From Lentzea albidocapillata (GTDB taxonomy: Bacteria; Actinomycetota; Actinomycetes; Mycobacteriales; Pseudonocardiaceae): a stretch of 64,000 bases of DNA. The translations under genes and the position numbers were made by a program. Below the pieces are notes generated by a model. The model was not told where the DNA came from. It worked only from the letters and a program-made list of their open reading frames with translations, and searched no databases. The number at the start of each line of letters is the position of its first letter. Position 1 is the first letter of the stretch. The stretch spans positions 283,927-347,926 of the forward strand of contig NZ_JOEA01000013.1 of the NCBI RefSeq assembly GCF_000719115.1. Direction: 5' to 3'. Shown in pieces: positions 55,509 to 64,000 of this stretch.

Positions 55509-57272
55509 TCAGCTCACGGGTTCCGTCAACTGCGGACGTGCCTCCGGTGCGGCGGCCCTGACGGCGTCCGCCGCCTGGTCGTCCTTCTGGGTCTGCGACG
55601 TGCGTTCGGCCTCGACGCGCGCGTTGTAGACCTCGACCTCGCGCTTGATCGCGTCCTCGTCCCACCCGAGGATCGGCGCGACCAGCCTCGCCACCGCCTC
55701 CGACGAGTCGACGCCGCGGTGGGCGTACTCGATGGAGATGCGGGTGCGCCGGGTGAGGACGTCCTCCAGGTGCATGGCGCCCTCGTGCGAGACCGCGTAC
55801 ACCGCCTCGACCTGCAGGTAGTCGGGGGAGGCCGGGATCGGCTTCAGCAGCTCCGGGTTGTCCGCCGCCAGTGACAGCACCTCGTGCACCAGCGAGCCGT
55901 AGCGGTCGAGCAGGTGCCGGACGCGGTACGGGTGCAGGCCGTGCTTGGTCGCGAGCTGGTCGGCCTGGTTGACCAGCGCGTGGTAGCCGTCGGCGCCGAC
56001 CAGCGGCACCTTGTCGGTGATGGACGGCTGGATCCGGCCGGGCATGTCCACCTGCGCCGCGTCGACGGCGTCCGCGCCCATCACCCGGTACGTCGTGTAC
56101 TTGCCGCCCGCGATCGCGACCAGTCCCGGCGAGACCCGCGCCACCGCGTGTTCGCGGGAGAGCTTGGAGGTCGAGTCGGACTCGCCCGCCAGCAACGGCC
56201 GCAGGCCCGCGTAGACGCCCTCGATGTCGTCGTGCGTCAACGGGGTCGCGAGCACGGAGTTGACGTGTTCGAGGATGTAGTCGATGTCGTGCTTGGTGGC
56301 CGCGGGGTGCGCCAGGTCGAGGTTCCAGTCCGTGTCCGTGGTGCCGACGATCCAGTGGTTGCGCCACGGGATGACGAACAGCACGGACTTCTCGGTGCGC
56401 AGGATCATCCCGGCCTCGGCGACGATCCGGTCGCGCGGAACGACGATGTGCACACCCTTCGACGCCCGCACCCGGAACCGGCCGCGCGAGCCCGAGAGCC
56501 GCTGCAGCTCGTCGGTCCACACACCGGTCGCGTTGATCACCGCGTGTGCCCGCACGTCGACCTCGCGCCCGTCCTCGACGTCGCGCACCCGCACACCGGA
56601 CACGCGGTCCGCCTCGCGCAGGAACCCGACGACCTGGGTCGACGTGCGCACCACTGCGCCGTAGTGAGCGGCGGTGCGGCCGACCATCATCGTGTGCCGG
56701 GCGTCGTCCGCCTGGGCGTCGTAGTAGCGGATGCCGCCGATCAACGCGTCGCGCTTCAACGCGGGGACCAGCCGGAGCGCACCCGCTCGGGAGAGGTGTT
56801 TCTGCCCCGGCACGGACCGGGCGCCGCCCATCGTGTCGTACAGGAACAGACCGGCCGCCGAGTACGGGCGTTCCCAGATGCGGTTGCTCAGCGGGTAGAG
56901 GAACGCGACGGGCTTCACCAGGTGCGGGGCGATGCGCGTCAGCATCAGCTCGCGCTCGCGCAGTGCCTCGCGCACCAGTCCGAACTCGAGCTGCTCCAGG
57001 TAGCGCAGGCCGCCGTGGAAGAGCTTGGAGGAACGACTCGACGTGCCGGACGCCAGGTCACGGGCCTCGACGAGCGCGACCCGCAGGCCTCGGGTGGCAG
57101 CGTCGAGCGCCGCGCCGACACCGACGACACCGCCGCCGATCACGACGACGTCGAACGTCTCGGCCCCCAGTCGCTGCCAGGCTTCCTCGCGTTCGGCAGG
57201 TCCGAGCCGGCCGGTGATCGGCGGCTCGGCATGGGTTCGTGGTGGTACAGCTGCGTTTTTGCGCGTGGCCAC
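55509..57272 (-). CDS. glpD: Aerobic glycerol-3-phosphate dehydrogenase
   Basis: A 587-residue FAD enzyme that oxidises sn-glycerol-3-phosphate to dihydroxyacetone phosphate and passes electrons to quinone at the membrane. It has the FAD motif VVVIGGGVVGVGAALDAATR (about 41-60), SSRSSKLFHGGLRYLEQLE, the substrate segment and VAIAGGKYTTYRVMG, plus the C-terminal alpha-glycerophosphate oxidase domain. GTG at 57272 is fixed by AGGGAGG eight bases upstream. It is divergent from glpF-glpK, so the glycerol genes share one control region of about 230 bases. Confidence 0.96.
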   Translation of the reverse strand: MATRKNAAVPPRTHAEPPITGRLGPAEREEAWQRLGAETFDVVVIGGGVVGVGAALDAATRGLRVALVEARDLASGTSSRSSKLFHGGLRYLEQLEFGLVREALRERELMLTRIAPHLVKPVAFLYPLSNRIWERPYSAAGLFLYDTMGGARSVPGQKHLSRAGALRLVPALKRDALIGGIRYYDAQADDARHTMMVGRTAAHYGAVVRTSTQVVGFLREADRVSGVRVRDVEDGREVDVRAHAVINATGVWTDELQRLSGSRGRFRVRASKGVHIVVPRDRIVAEAGMILRTEKSVLFVIPWRNHWIVGTTDTDWNLDLAHPAATKHDIDYILEHVNSVLATPLTHDDIEGVYAGLRPLLAGESDSTSKLSREHAVARVSPGLVAIAGGKYTTYRVMGADAVDAAQVDMPGRIQPSITDKVPLVGADGYHALVNQADQLATKHGLHPYRVRHLLDRYGSLVHEVLSLAADNPELLKPIPASPDYLQVEAVYAVSHEGAMHLEDVLTRRTRISIEYAHRGVDSSEAVARLVAPILGWDEDAIKREVEVYNARVEAERTSQTQKDDQAADAVRAAAPEARPQLTEPVS

Positions 57273-57460
57273 GACAGATGCCTCCCTGCTACGACTGCGC
57301 TTCACGCTACCTTCAGCGACCGCCTCCCGCCCACGGGCGCGCGGTCCGGAACGGTATGGCCTGAAAATGGGCTGACCGCAGGTGCTCGGCGTAGACAACT
57401 GATCAGCTCGGTAATAGCGTCCGAGCACGTTGCAGGCGGGCGGCGCGGCCCTGACCTCGG

Positions 57461-57487
57461 GTTTGCGCGTCCTGTCTGGCCGCAAAC
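57461..57487. promoter_or_regulatory. Inverted repeat in the glycerol control region
   Basis: GTTTGCG (57461-57467) and CGCAAAC (57481-57487) form a perfect 7-bp inverted repeat 15 bases before the glpF start, ending close to its ribosome-binding site. It could be the operator of a glycerol repressor; no regulator gene is in the window. Outside this repeat, 57273-57460 holds no supported gene. Confidence 0.4.
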
Positions 57488-57502
57488 GAGTGGAGGTCGA
57501 TG

Positions 57503-58246
57503 ATGAGCGCAGGCTCGATCTTCGTCTGGGAGATGCTGGGGACCGCGGTCCTCATCCTCCTGGGCACCGGTGTCGTCGCGAACCAGGTGCTCAAGAACAC
57601 GCTCGGCAACAGCACGGGCTTCCTGTTCGTCAACGTCGGCTGGGCCTTCGCGGTCTTCGCCGGCGCCAGCATCGCCAACCCCAGCGGGGCGCATCTCAAC
57701 CCCGCCGTGACGCTCGGCCTCGCCGTCGCGGACAAGACGCCGTGGGGCGACGTTCCCGTTTACGTCCTCGGCCAGATGGTCGGCGCGATCATCGGCGCGA
57801 TGCTTTGCTGGGCCACGTACAAGCTGCAGTTCGACACGCACGACGAACCGCAGAACACGCTCGGCATCTTCTCCACCGGACCGACCGTGCCGAACAAGCC
57901 GTGGAATCTCGTCACCGAGATCATCGGTACGTTCGTGCTCGTTTTCTGGATCCTGTTGTCGCCCGGCGCGAAGGAGTCGGCCGACGGGGTTCCGCAGTTC
58001 GGCAACTCGGCACTCGGGTACGCGGGTGTCGCGTTCGTCGTGCTGGTGATCGGCACGTCGCTCGGTGGCCCGACCGGCTACGCCATCAACCCGGCGCGCG
58101 ACCTCGGTCCGCGCATCGCCTACGCGTTCATGATGCCGATCCGCAACAAGGGCAACGCCAACTGGGGCTATTCGTGGGTTCCCGTCGCCGGCCCGCTCGT
58201 GGGTGGCGCGCTGGCTGCGTTGCTCTTCCTGGTTCTCCCGGTCTGA
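57503..58246 (+). CDS. glpF: Glycerol uptake facilitator (aquaglyceroporin)
   Basis: A 247-residue MIP-family channel with six membrane helices and both pore motifs: [12 protein letters not shown] and the second half [13 protein letters not shown]. The Asp after the second NPAR is typical of glycerol-conducting members. ATG at 57503 has better spacing to GGAGG than the ATG one codon earlier. It lies 14 bases before glpK, and uptake with phosphorylation is the normal coupling. Confidence 0.95.
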   Translation: MSAGSIFVWEMLGTAVLILLGTGVVANQVLKNTLGNSTGFLFVNVGWAFAVFAGASIANPSGAHLNPAVTLGLAVADKTPWGDVPVYVLGQMVGAIIGAMLCWATYKLQFDTHDEPQNTLGIFSTGPTVPNKPWNLVTEIIGTFVLVFWILLSPGAKESADGVPQFGNSALGYAGVAFVVLVIGTSLGGPTGYAINPARDLGPRIAYAFMMPIRNKGNANWGYSWVPVAGPLVGGALAALLFLVLPV

Positions 58247-58260
58247 AAGGACTTCCCGCA

Positions 58261-59769
58261 ATGACGCAGTACGTGGCCGCGATCGACCAGGGCACGACGT
58301 CGACCCGGTGCATGATCTTCGACCACTCCGGACGTGTGGTGGCGGTCGACCAGAAGGAGCACGAGCAGATCTTCCCGAGGGCCGGGTGGGTCGAGCACGA
58401 CCCGAAGGAGGTCTGGCAGAACGCCCGCCAGGTCGCCGCCGGCGCGCTCGCGAAGGCCGATCTGTCCACTTCGGACATCGCCGCGGTCGGCATCACCAAC
58501 CAGCGCGAGACGGCGCTGGTGTGGGACAGGAACACCGGCGAACCCGTCTACAACGCCATCGTGTGGCAGGACACCCGCACCGACAAGATCGTCCAGGAAC
58601 TGGGTGCGCTGGGCGGCGGTCAGGAGCGCTACCGCCAGAAGGTCGGCCTGCCCCTGGCCACCTACTTCTCCGGGCCCAAGGTCCGCTGGATCCTCGACAA
58701 CGTCGAGGGCGCGCGGGACCGCGCCGAGGCCGGTGACCTGCTGTTCGGCAACATGGACACCTGGGTGCTGTGGAACATGACGGGCGGCACGGACGGCGGC
58801 GTGCACGTCACCGACCCGACGAACGCCTCGCGCACCATGCTCATGGACCTCGACACGTTGCAGTGGGACGAGTCGATCGCTGCCGACATGGGCATTCCGA
58901 TGTCGATGCTGCCGGAGATCCGGTCGTCGTCCGAGGTCTACGGCCAGGTGCGCGAACGCGGTGCGCTGGCCGGCGTGCCGATCGCCGGCATCCTCGGCGA
59001 CCAGCAGGCGGCGACGTTCGGCCAGGCCTGCCTCTCGCCCGGTGAAGCCAAGAACACCTACGGCACCGGCAACTTCATGCTGCTCAACACCGGTACCGAG
59101 AAGGTGATGAGCGAGAACGGGTTGCTCACCACCGTCTGCTACAAGATCGGTCAGGCGCCCGCGGTCTACGCCCTGGAGGGCTCGATCGCGGTCACCGGTT
59201 CGCTGGTGCAGTGGCTGCGGGACAACCTCGGCATGATCGGCTCGGCGGCCGAGATCGAGGAGCACGCCCGTTCGGTGGAGGACAACGGCGGCGCGTACTT
59301 CGTGCCCGCGTTCTCCGGCCTGTTCGCGCCGTACTGGCGTTCCGACGCCCGTGGCGCGATCGTGGGACTCACGAGGTTCGTCAACAAGGGCCACCTCGCG
59401 CGGGCCGTGCTGGAGGCGACCGCCTTCCAGACCCGCGAGGTGCTCGACGCGATGAACGCCGACTCGGGTGTCGACCTGACCGCGTTGAAGGTCGACGGCG
59501 GCATGGTCATGAACGAACTGCTGATGCAGTTCCAGGCGGACATCCTCGGCGTTCCCGTCATCCGGCCGGTCGTCGCGGAGACCACCGCGCTGGGTGCCGC
59601 CTACGCGGCCGGTCTCGCGGTCGGGTTCTGGAAGTCCGAGGACGAGATCCGTGAGAACTGGGCGCAGGACAAGCAGTGGGAGCCGCAGATGGACGACTCC
59701 CGCCGTGCGTCCGAGTACGCGAACTGGAAGAAGGCAGTGACGAAGACCTTCAACTGGGTAGAAGACTGA
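58261..59769 (+). CDS. glpK: Glycerol kinase
   Basis: A 502-residue FGGY-family kinase that phosphorylates glycerol. Motifs: [12 protein letters not shown] (ATP phosphate loop), [23 protein letters not shown], and in the C-terminal half [20 protein letters not shown] and [18 protein letters not shown]. All are standard. ATG at 58261 follows GAAAGGA. It is the second gene of glpFK; its product is oxidised by the divergent glpD. Its stop is one base from the stop of the convergent sortase-like gene. Confidence 0.97.
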   Translation: MTQYVAAIDQGTTSTRCMIFDHSGRVVAVDQKEHEQIFPRAGWVEHDPKEVWQNARQVAAGALAKADLSTSDIAAVGITNQRETALVWDRNTGEPVYNAIVWQDTRTDKIVQELGALGGGQERYRQKVGLPLATYFSGPKVRWILDNVEGARDRAEAGDLLFGNMDTWVLWNMTGGTDGGVHVTDPTNASRTMLMDLDTLQWDESIAADMGIPMSMLPEIRSSSEVYGQVRERGALAGVPIAGILGDQQAATFGQACLSPGEAKNTYGTGNFMLLNTGTEKVMSENGLLTTVCYKIGQAPAVYALEGSIAVTGSLVQWLRDNLGMIGSAAEIEEHARSVEDNGGAYFVPAFSGLFAPYWRSDARGAIVGLTRFVNKGHLARAVLEATAFQTREVLDAMNADSGVDLTALKVDGGMVMNELLMQFQADILGVPVIRPVVAETTALGAAYAAGLAVGFWKSEDEIRENWAQDKQWEPQMDDSRRASEYANWKKAVTKTFNWVED

Positions 59770-59770
59770 G

Positions 59771-60328
59771 TCACTGAGAAGGGGCTGCGTGCACGATCAC
59801 GTTGTCGCGGGTGCCGCACGTGATCAGCCGCAGCCCCTGCTCGTCCTTGTCCCGTGCGACGGCCTCCGCGAAGAAGTCGTCGCGGATGATCCGTTCCGTG
59901 TGCGTCACGGTGAACCGGGCGACCGAACCGTCCTTCTTGGACACTTCCAGCAGGTCGCCCTCGGCCAGGTCGTTCAGGCGGTAGAAGACGCCTCTGGCCT
60001 TGTTGCTCTCGATCCGGCCGACGATGATCCACTGCTGTGGTTGTGTCTGGTACCACCCGGCCTGCATGCCCTCGTTGGCCGGCGGCATCTGGACGGCGCC
60101 CTGCTGGTCGAGGCCGAGCGCGACCAGTGACGAGCGCACGCCGATCCGCTCGACCCGCAGTTCCATCGGGTCGGAGTTGCCGAGCGGCGACACCACCGGC
60201 GGCGGAGCGCTGTCGCTCGTCGCCGCCGATGGCTTCGGTGCCGGTCCCTGCGAACAGGCGGTGGTGGCCAGCGCCACGCACAGCACCGCGATCAAGACAC
60301 GAGTCCCCACGAACCCATTGACGCACAT
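59771..60328 (-). CDS. Class F sortase-like lipoprotein lacking the catalytic His
   Basis: A 185-residue sortase-fold protein of the class E/F type. It begins with a lipoprotein-type signal (VLIAVLCVALATTAC), then the sortase barrel: LRVERIGVRSSLVALGL, MQAGWYQT, and the active-site strand LRLITCGTRDN with Cys and Arg present. The His that belongs in GHVD is Arg here (IIVGRIESNKARG), and about nine residues of the loop before the Arg strand are missing compared with the paralogue at 61120-61707. Transpeptidase activity is therefore doubtful. It lies 52 bases downstream of a secreted-protein gene. ATG at 60328 is chosen; GTG at 60310 is possible. Confidence 0.85.
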   Translation of the reverse strand: MCVNGFVGTRVLIAVLCVALATTACSQGPAPKPSAATSDSAPPPVVSPLGNSDPMELRVERIGVRSSLVALGLDQQGAVQMPPANEGMQAGWYQTQPQQWIIVGRIESNKARGVFYRLNDLAEGDLLEVSKKDGSVARFTVTHTERIIRDDFFAEAVARDKDEQGLRLITCGTRDNVIVHAAPSQ

Positions 60329-60380
60329 CTCGTGGGTTAGTTGCACGTCCGATCGAGACAGGTCCGAACCGTGATCATCA

Positions 60381-61103
60381 TTACGGCGCGGTGCCGCCAC
60401 CGCCCGTCTCCGGCGCGCCCTTCGGCTTGACGACCGGCTTCGGCTTCGGCTTGGGCGCCTGGGGATTGGGCGGTGTCGTCGTGGTCGTGGGCGGCGTGGT
60501 CGTGGTCGGTGGCGTGCCGAGGATCCGGAACGTCTTCACGCTGCGTTCCGGGCGGTGGGCGCACTGGAAGACGACCTCGTACGTGCCGGGAGTGGTGATC
60601 GCCTTGGTGTCACCGCTGAAGCGGCCGAAGTTGCCGCCGCGGGTGAACCTCAGCGGCTCCGCGAATCCGGGTGACTCGAGTGGTCCCGACGTGTTGCAGC
60701 CGGTGTTCATGTCGCCGCCCGCGGTGATCGTGCCGCCCGGCTCGACCTCGGTCGGGTGCAGGTACCAGTTGATCACCAGTGGCAGCACGGTGAACTGCGC
60801 CGTGAGCGTCTTGCCGTCGCACTGGACGGACGCCGTGTAGGTGCCCGCCTTTTCGGTGACCGGCCCGAGGCCGTATCCCTTGGCGGGGTCGGACGAGCTC
60901 GGGCTGAGCACGATCGGTTCGGTCAGTCCGGGTGACGTGACCTCGGAGTACGCCTTGCAGGGTCCGGCGAGCGCGGTGATGGTCCGGCCGTTCGCCACGG
61001 TCCCTTCCATCACCAGCGCCGGTTCCTCCTGCTGTGCCGTCGCGAGCGGTGTGAACGCCACGGTCGCCGACAACGCGATCGCGGTGGTCAGAGCTTTTCT
61101 CAT
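60381..61103 (-). CDS. Secreted protein with two similar Cys-containing domains
   Basis: A 240-residue exported protein: Sec signal (MRKALTTAIALSATVAFTPL, cleavage near ATAQ), then two similar units of about 75 residues, each with a GPC or TGC Cys near the start, a SPGLTEPIVL or SPGFAEPLRF stretch and a closing GTYTASVQC or GTYEVVFQC strand. The tail is Thr/Pro then Lys/Pro-rich (APKPKPKPVVKPKGAPETGG) and ends without a membrane helix, so it is not a standard sortase substrate despite APETGG. ATG follows GGAGGG. It is flanked on both sides by sortase genes in one leftward cluster. Confidence 0.8.
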   Translation of the reverse strand: MRKALTTAIALSATVAFTPLATAQQEEPALVMEGTVANGRTITALAGPCKAYSEVTSPGLTEPIVLSPSSSDPAKGYGLGPVTEKAGTYTASVQCDGKTLTAQFTVLPLVINWYLHPTEVEPGGTITAGGDMNTGCNTSGPLESPGFAEPLRFTRGGNFGRFSGDTKAITTPGTYEVVFQCAHRPERSVKTFRILGTPPTTTTPPTTTTTPPNPQAPKPKPKPVVKPKGAPETGGGGTAP

Positions 61104-61119
61104 GTGGTTGTTCCCTCCC

Positions 61120-61707
61120 TCAGATCAGCGTCGCGTAGACGATGATGTTGTCCCGGTAGCTGCGGTTGGCCTGGTCGTAGCCGCCCCCGCAGGTGATCAG
61201 CCGCAGCTCGGGTTCTCCTGTGTCGCCGTAGACGGCCTCGGTGGGGAAGCTGCTCTTGGCGATCTGCTCGGTCGCACGCACGCGGAACCGCGCCGTGCTT
61301 CCGTCCTTTCTGGACACCTCGACCTCGTCGCCCTCGGCGAGTTCCTTGAGGCGGAAGAAGATTCCCGGCTGCTTGTTGCCGTCGACGTGACCGAGGATGA
61401 CGGCGGGCCCGACCTCACCCGGTGTGCGGGCGAGCCGGTACCAGCCGGCCTGCATCGGCTGCTCGACCGGCGGCACCTCGATCGTCTCGTCCGGGTTGAG
61501 CCCCAGCGGGACGAGCGAGGACTTCGCGCCGATCTTCGGGATGCGCACCTCCACCGGTTCCGACGGCGGCAGACCTCTGTCCACAACGGACGGTGCGGTG
61601 GAGGTCTGTTGGGTCGGAACCGGCGCGGTGGGCAGCGTGACGTCGGGCGCCTCGGCACAGCCGGTCAGCAGCGCCAGCGCTACGAAAATCCCCCAGAACG
61701 AACGCAT
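61120..61707 (-). CDS. Class F sortase
   Basis: A 195-residue sortase of the actinobacterial class F type with a lipoprotein signal (LALLTGC). The catalytic residues are intact: His in GHVDGNKQPG, Cys in LITCGGGYD and Arg in SYRDNIIVYA. It should cleave a sorting signal or, in this class, perform related transpeptidation at the cell surface; class F members are poorly characterised. The ATG at 61707 lies in the stem of the terminator of the upstream reductase gene. It is first of a three-gene cluster: sortase, secreted protein, His-less sortase. Confidence 0.92.
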   Translation of the reverse strand: MRSFWGIFVALALLTGCAEAPDVTLPTAPVPTQQTSTAPSVVDRGLPPSEPVEVRIPKIGAKSSLVPLGLNPDETIEVPPVEQPMQAGWYRLARTPGEVGPAVILGHVDGNKQPGIFFRLKELAEGDEVEVSRKDGSTARFRVRATEQIAKSSFPTEAVYGDTGEPELRLITCGGGYDQANRSYRDNIIVYATLI

Positions 61708-61735
61708 GCCCCGGACACGTCGGTGTCCGGGGCAT
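61706..61735 (-). terminator. Terminator hairpin after the LpdA-like gene
   Basis: A perfect 13-bp stem (61706-61718, 61723-61735) with loop GTCG, 16 bases beyond the reductase stop on the minus strand. Its far arm overlaps the start codon of the sortase gene, so read-through transcripts would fold over the sortase start. Confidence 0.7.
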
Positions 61736-61751
61736 CGTTGCCGTGCGTTAC

Positions 61752-63155
61752 CTAATCGAGATCGTCGTGCCGCATGAGCTGGCGACCGGCCTCGGTGATG
61801 GAGCCCGAGAGCGAGGGGTAGACCGAGAACGTCGTGGCGAGGTGCTCGACGGTGAGCTGGTTCTGCAGGGCCAGCGCGATCGGCAGGATGAGCTCGCTCG
61901 CGTTCGGCGCCACGACGACGCCGCCGATGACCACGCCGGTGGCCGGGCGGCAGAACAGCTTCACGAAGCCGCGGCGCAGACCCTCCATCTTGGCGCGGGG
62001 GTTCGTGGCGAGCGGCAGCATGATCGTGCGCGCGGGCACCTCACCCGAGTCGATCGCCTGCTGGCTGATGCCGACGCTCGCGATCTCCGGGTTGGTGAAG
62101 ACGTTCGCGGCGACGGTCTTGAGCTTGATCGGGCTGACGCCCTCGCCCAGCGCGTGCCACATCGCGATGCGCCCCTGCATGGCGGCGACGGACGCGAGCA
62201 GCAACACGCCGGTGCAGTCGCCGGCCGCGTAGACGCCGCTGACGTTGGTCCGGCTGACCCGGTCGACCGGGATGTACCCGCCACGCCCGAGCTCGATACC
62301 GATCTTGTCGAGGCCGATGTCGTTCGTGTTCGGCACCGAACCGACGGTCATCAGGGCGTGCGATGCCTCGATCGTGCGACCGTCTTCCAGGTGGATCAGG
62401 ACGCCGTCGCCGACGTTCTCGACCCTGTCCGCGCGGGCGTGCTTGACGACGGCCGTGCCGCGCTCGGCGAACACGTCCTCGAGCACCGCGGCCGCGTCGG
62501 CGTCCTCGTGGGGCAGCACCCGGTCCCGGCTGGAGACCATCGTCACCTTCACGCCCATCTCGGTGTAGGCGCTGGCGAACTCGACACCGGTGACGCCGGA
62601 ACCGATCACCGCGAGGTGTTCGGGCAGTTCGGGCAGGTCGTAGATCTGCCGCCAGGTGAGGACCCGCTTGCCGTCGGGCTCAGCGCCCTGCAACACGCGC
62701 GGGGTCGCACCGGTTGCGATGAGCACCACATCGGCGTTGAGGACTTCCTCCTCGCCGCTCGCGGCGGTCGCCACGACCTGGTGCTGGGCGAGCCCACGCG
62801 AGTCGTCGACGAACTTCGCACGCCCGTTGATGAGCCGCACGCCCTCGCGCTGGAGCCGCGCCCGGACGTCCGCGGACTGGGCCAGAGCCAGGCCCTTCAC
62901 CCGTCCGTGTACAACCGGCAGATCGACGGCGGCCTGCTCGTTGTGAGTCTGAATGCCCAGCTCACCGGCGTTGCGGAAGGCACTGCGAGCCCCCGCGGAG
63001 GCGATGAACGTCTTGGACGGCACGCAGTCGTACAACACGCACGCGCCACCCGCTCCGTCGTTCTCGACGACGGTCACGTCGGCGCCGTGCTGCGCAGCGA
63101 CCAGGGCTGCCTCGTAACCTGCGGGGCCGCCGCCCATGATGACGATGCGGGTCAC
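61752..63155 (-). CDS. lpdA: NAD(P)H-quinone dehydrogenase, LpdA type
   Basis: A 467-residue flavoprotein disulfide reductase-family enzyme. FAD and NAD motifs (IVIMGGGPAGYEAALVA, AVIGSGVTGVEFASAY) and the redox-Cys region GGACVLYDCVPSKTFIAS are present, but the C-terminal His-Glu dyad of dihydrolipoamide dehydrogenase is replaced (SVYPSLSGSITEA). This combination matches mycobacterial LpdA (Rv3303c type), an NAD(P)H-quinone reductase and not a lipoamide dehydrogenase. GTG at 63155 follows GGAAGGGA. It is a single-gene unit with a strong terminator. Confidence 0.9.
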   Translation of the reverse strand: MTRIVIMGGGPAGYEAALVAAQHGADVTVVENDGAGGACVLYDCVPSKTFIASAGARSAFRNAGELGIQTHNEQAAVDLPVVHGRVKGLALAQSADVRARLQREGVRLINGRAKFVDDSRGLAQHQVVATAASGEEEVLNADVVLIATGATPRVLQGAEPDGKRVLTWRQIYDLPELPEHLAVIGSGVTGVEFASAYTEMGVKVTMVSSRDRVLPHEDADAAAVLEDVFAERGTAVVKHARADRVENVGDGVLIHLEDGRTIEASHALMTVGSVPNTNDIGLDKIGIELGRGGYIPVDRVSRTNVSGVYAAGDCTGVLLLASVAAMQGRIAMWHALGEGVSPIKLKTVAANVFTNPEIASVGISQQAIDSGEVPARTIMLPLATNPRAKMEGLRRGFVKLFCRPATGVVIGGVVVAPNASELILPIALALQNQLTVEHLATTFSVYPSLSGSITEAGRQLMRHDDLD

Positions 63156-63263
63156 GATCAGTCCCTTCCGCGTGCTTGTCGGCCGGCACAACCGTACGCG
63201 TTGACCGAATCGACCGTGTCGTCAGTACCGAAAGCTGATCGCCGGGTCGCTACGCTGTCGGAC

Positions 63264-63713
63264 GTGCCGCTCTATGCCGCGTACGGGTCGAACATGGATC
63301 CGAACCAGATGATGGAGCGAGCCCCGTACTCCCCGCTCGCGGGGACCGGCTGGCTCGTTGGTTGGCGCATGACGTTCGGTGGCGAGGACCTCGGCTGGGA
63401 GGGCGCCCTCGCGACGATCGTCGAGGAGCCAGACCACCAGACGTTCTGCGTGCTTTACGACGTGTCCCCGCGCGATGAGTCGCGGCTGGACCGGTGGGAG
63501 GGCGCGCTCGGGCTCTACAAGAAGATCCGGCTGCGGGTGCAGACCCTGGAGGGGTCTGTGGTGGCCTGGCTCTATGTGCTGGACGCCTATGAGGGCGGGT
63601 TGCCGTCTGCCCGGTATATCGGGGTGGTCGCGGACGCCGCTGAGGCTGCTGGGGCGCCTGATGACTATGTGAACGACCTGCGGACACGGCCCTGTCAGGG
63701 GATCGGGCCCTGA
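63264..63713 (+). CDS. Gamma-glutamylcyclotransferase-like protein
   Basis: A 149-residue protein of the gamma-glutamylcyclotransferase fold with the start YAAYGSNMDPNQM (the YGSN substrate loop) and the expected central acidic residue in ESRLDRWEGALGLYKKI. Such enzymes release 5-oxoproline from gamma-glutamyl compounds; many bacterial members have unproven substrates. GTG at 63264 is exactly seven bases after TACGCT, so the message is leaderless. It is divergent from the LpdA-like gene. Confidence 0.85.
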   Translation: MPLYAAYGSNMDPNQMMERAPYSPLAGTGWLVGWRMTFGGEDLGWEGALATIVEEPDHQTFCVLYDVSPRDESRLDRWEGALGLYKKIRLRVQTLEGSVVAWLYVLDAYEGGLPSARYIGVVADAAEAAGAPDDYVNDLRTRPCQGIGP

Positions 63714-64000
63714 CGGGTTGGTCGCCTGCCGGGTGAGTGGTCGCCTTGCGTGGGCGGGCGGGGTGGCACCGTGCGGGTCGGCTTGCGTGGGCGTGTCGTG
63801 TTCCAGCGGGATGGTCACCTGCCGTGCGGGCGGTCACCTTGCGAGGGTGGTCTCTCAGGTAGTACCGGGCCGGTGCGGGTCATCGCCGCTGCGCGTCGAT
63901 AGCGATTGGGGCTTGGCCTTGAGCCTCTGGCGGGATGCTTGACGGCCGGAAAAGGGCCGGGCTGAAAAGCGCCCGGCCGTGCCCATGAGGGGAGCATCCC
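63714..64000. other. Right end of window, repeat-like GC-rich region and nested hairpins
   Basis: No supported gene. 63714-63860 has repeated GTCGCCTTGCGTGGGCG/GTCACCTTGCG-like units. 63932-64000 is a nested inverted repeat: outer arms GGGATGCT/AGCATCCC (63932-63939, 63993-64000) and two mutually exclusive inner stems, ACGGCCGG with CCGGCCGT (63942-63949, 63973-63980) or GGCCGGGC with GCCCGGCC (63955-63962, 63971-63978). It may be the terminator of a gene beyond the window edge. Confidence 0.4.

Noticed and set aside
60381..61103. LPXTG-type sortase substrate between the two sortases
   Set aside because: APETGG near the C-terminus is not followed by a hydrophobic helix and basic tail, so it is not a standard sorting signal.
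61743..63263. Upstream part of a 656-codon plus-strand frame leading into the gamma-glutamylcyclotransferase-like gene
   Set aside because: The part before 63264 lies opposite the LpdA-like gene and has no domain; only the last 149 codons match a family and have their own TACGCT promoter.

Overview
The window is a contiguous piece of a high-GC actinobacterial chromosome. Gene content points to Pseudonocardiales (Lentzea, Saccharothrix or Actinosynnema-like): paired class F sortases, a type VII-type secretion cassette with EspC-like and YbaB-like proteins, an LpdA-type quinone reductase, DasR-like control of a chitinase, PASTA-less membrane Ser/Thr kinases, MutA/MutB/MeaB, and many leaderless genes whose start codon lies 6-8 bases after a TANNNT box. 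The family-level placement is inference. I see no rRNA, tRNA, CRISPR array, insertion sequence or prophage; the region reads as mostly core chromosome with a few small accessory modules.

Layout. 1-2077: membrane proteins, a Thr-rich LANTG-type surface protein and an AbiEi/DUF559-like protein. 2272-5663: succinate dehydrogenase sdhCDAB (leftward). 6197-12991: nucleoside operon (BMP-family lipoprotein, two-domain ABC ATPase, two permeases, cytidine deaminase, thymidine phosphorylase). 12988-17512: membrane Ser/Thr kinase, a long hendecad coiled-coil protein, adenosine deaminase. 17502-20524: sugar-nucleotide dehydratase-like protein with its GntR regulator, and an acidic protein with an internal duplication. 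20579-23576: YbaB-like pair, NlpC/P60 effector-like protein, EspC-like protein and a divergent SMI1/KNR4 protein. 23804-29829: secreted protein, VanZ-like protein, MacB-type ABC exporter, NarL-type two-component system with a helix-hairpin-helix peptide. 29835-33079: deoC with two aldehyde dehydrogenase genes, the second lacking a catalytic half. 33329-36449: DUF1707 protein, small membrane protein, MNT/HEPN toxin-antitoxin-like pair with a 36-bp operator, Gfo/Idh/MocA oxidoreductase. 36589-43374: upp, GH18 chitinase with a dre-like site, TetR, RHH/Doc module, MerR with aldo-keto reductase, flavodoxin-like protein, methyltransferase. 43367-47428: phosphosugar mutase, purine nucleoside phosphorylase, second Ser/Thr kinase. 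47519-52432: methylmalonyl-CoA mutase with MeaB. 52489-55433: small membrane protein, two M20 amidohydrolases. 55509-59769: glycerol genes glpD and glpFK. 59771-61707: sortase, secreted protein, sortase. 61752-63713: LpdA-like reductase and a gamma-glutamylcyclotransferase-like protein.

How the genes work together. The strongest theme is nucleoside and deoxyribose salvage spread over separate units: uptake (BMP/ABC), deamination (cdd, add), phosphorolysis (deoA, purine nucleoside phosphorylase), pentose-phosphate isomerisation (the phosphohexomutase-family protein is a candidate), deoxyribose-phosphate cleavage (deoC), oxidation of the acetaldehyde released (adjacent ALDH genes) and base recapture (upp). 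Central carbon entry is represented by succinate dehydrogenase, methylmalonyl-CoA mutase (propionyl-CoA to succinyl-CoA) and glycerol uptake and oxidation.

The most unusual items are a sortase whose catalytic His is replaced by Arg beside an intact paralogue, a non-catalytic half-length ALDH placed like the second domain of ALDH16, an MNT/HEPN pair governed by a near-perfect 36-bp palindrome over a leaderless promoter, a Doc-type protein without the Fic His, a dehydratase-like protein with Asp to Cys in its catalytic triad, and a cluster of perfect DnaA-box-like 9-mers between convergent genes.
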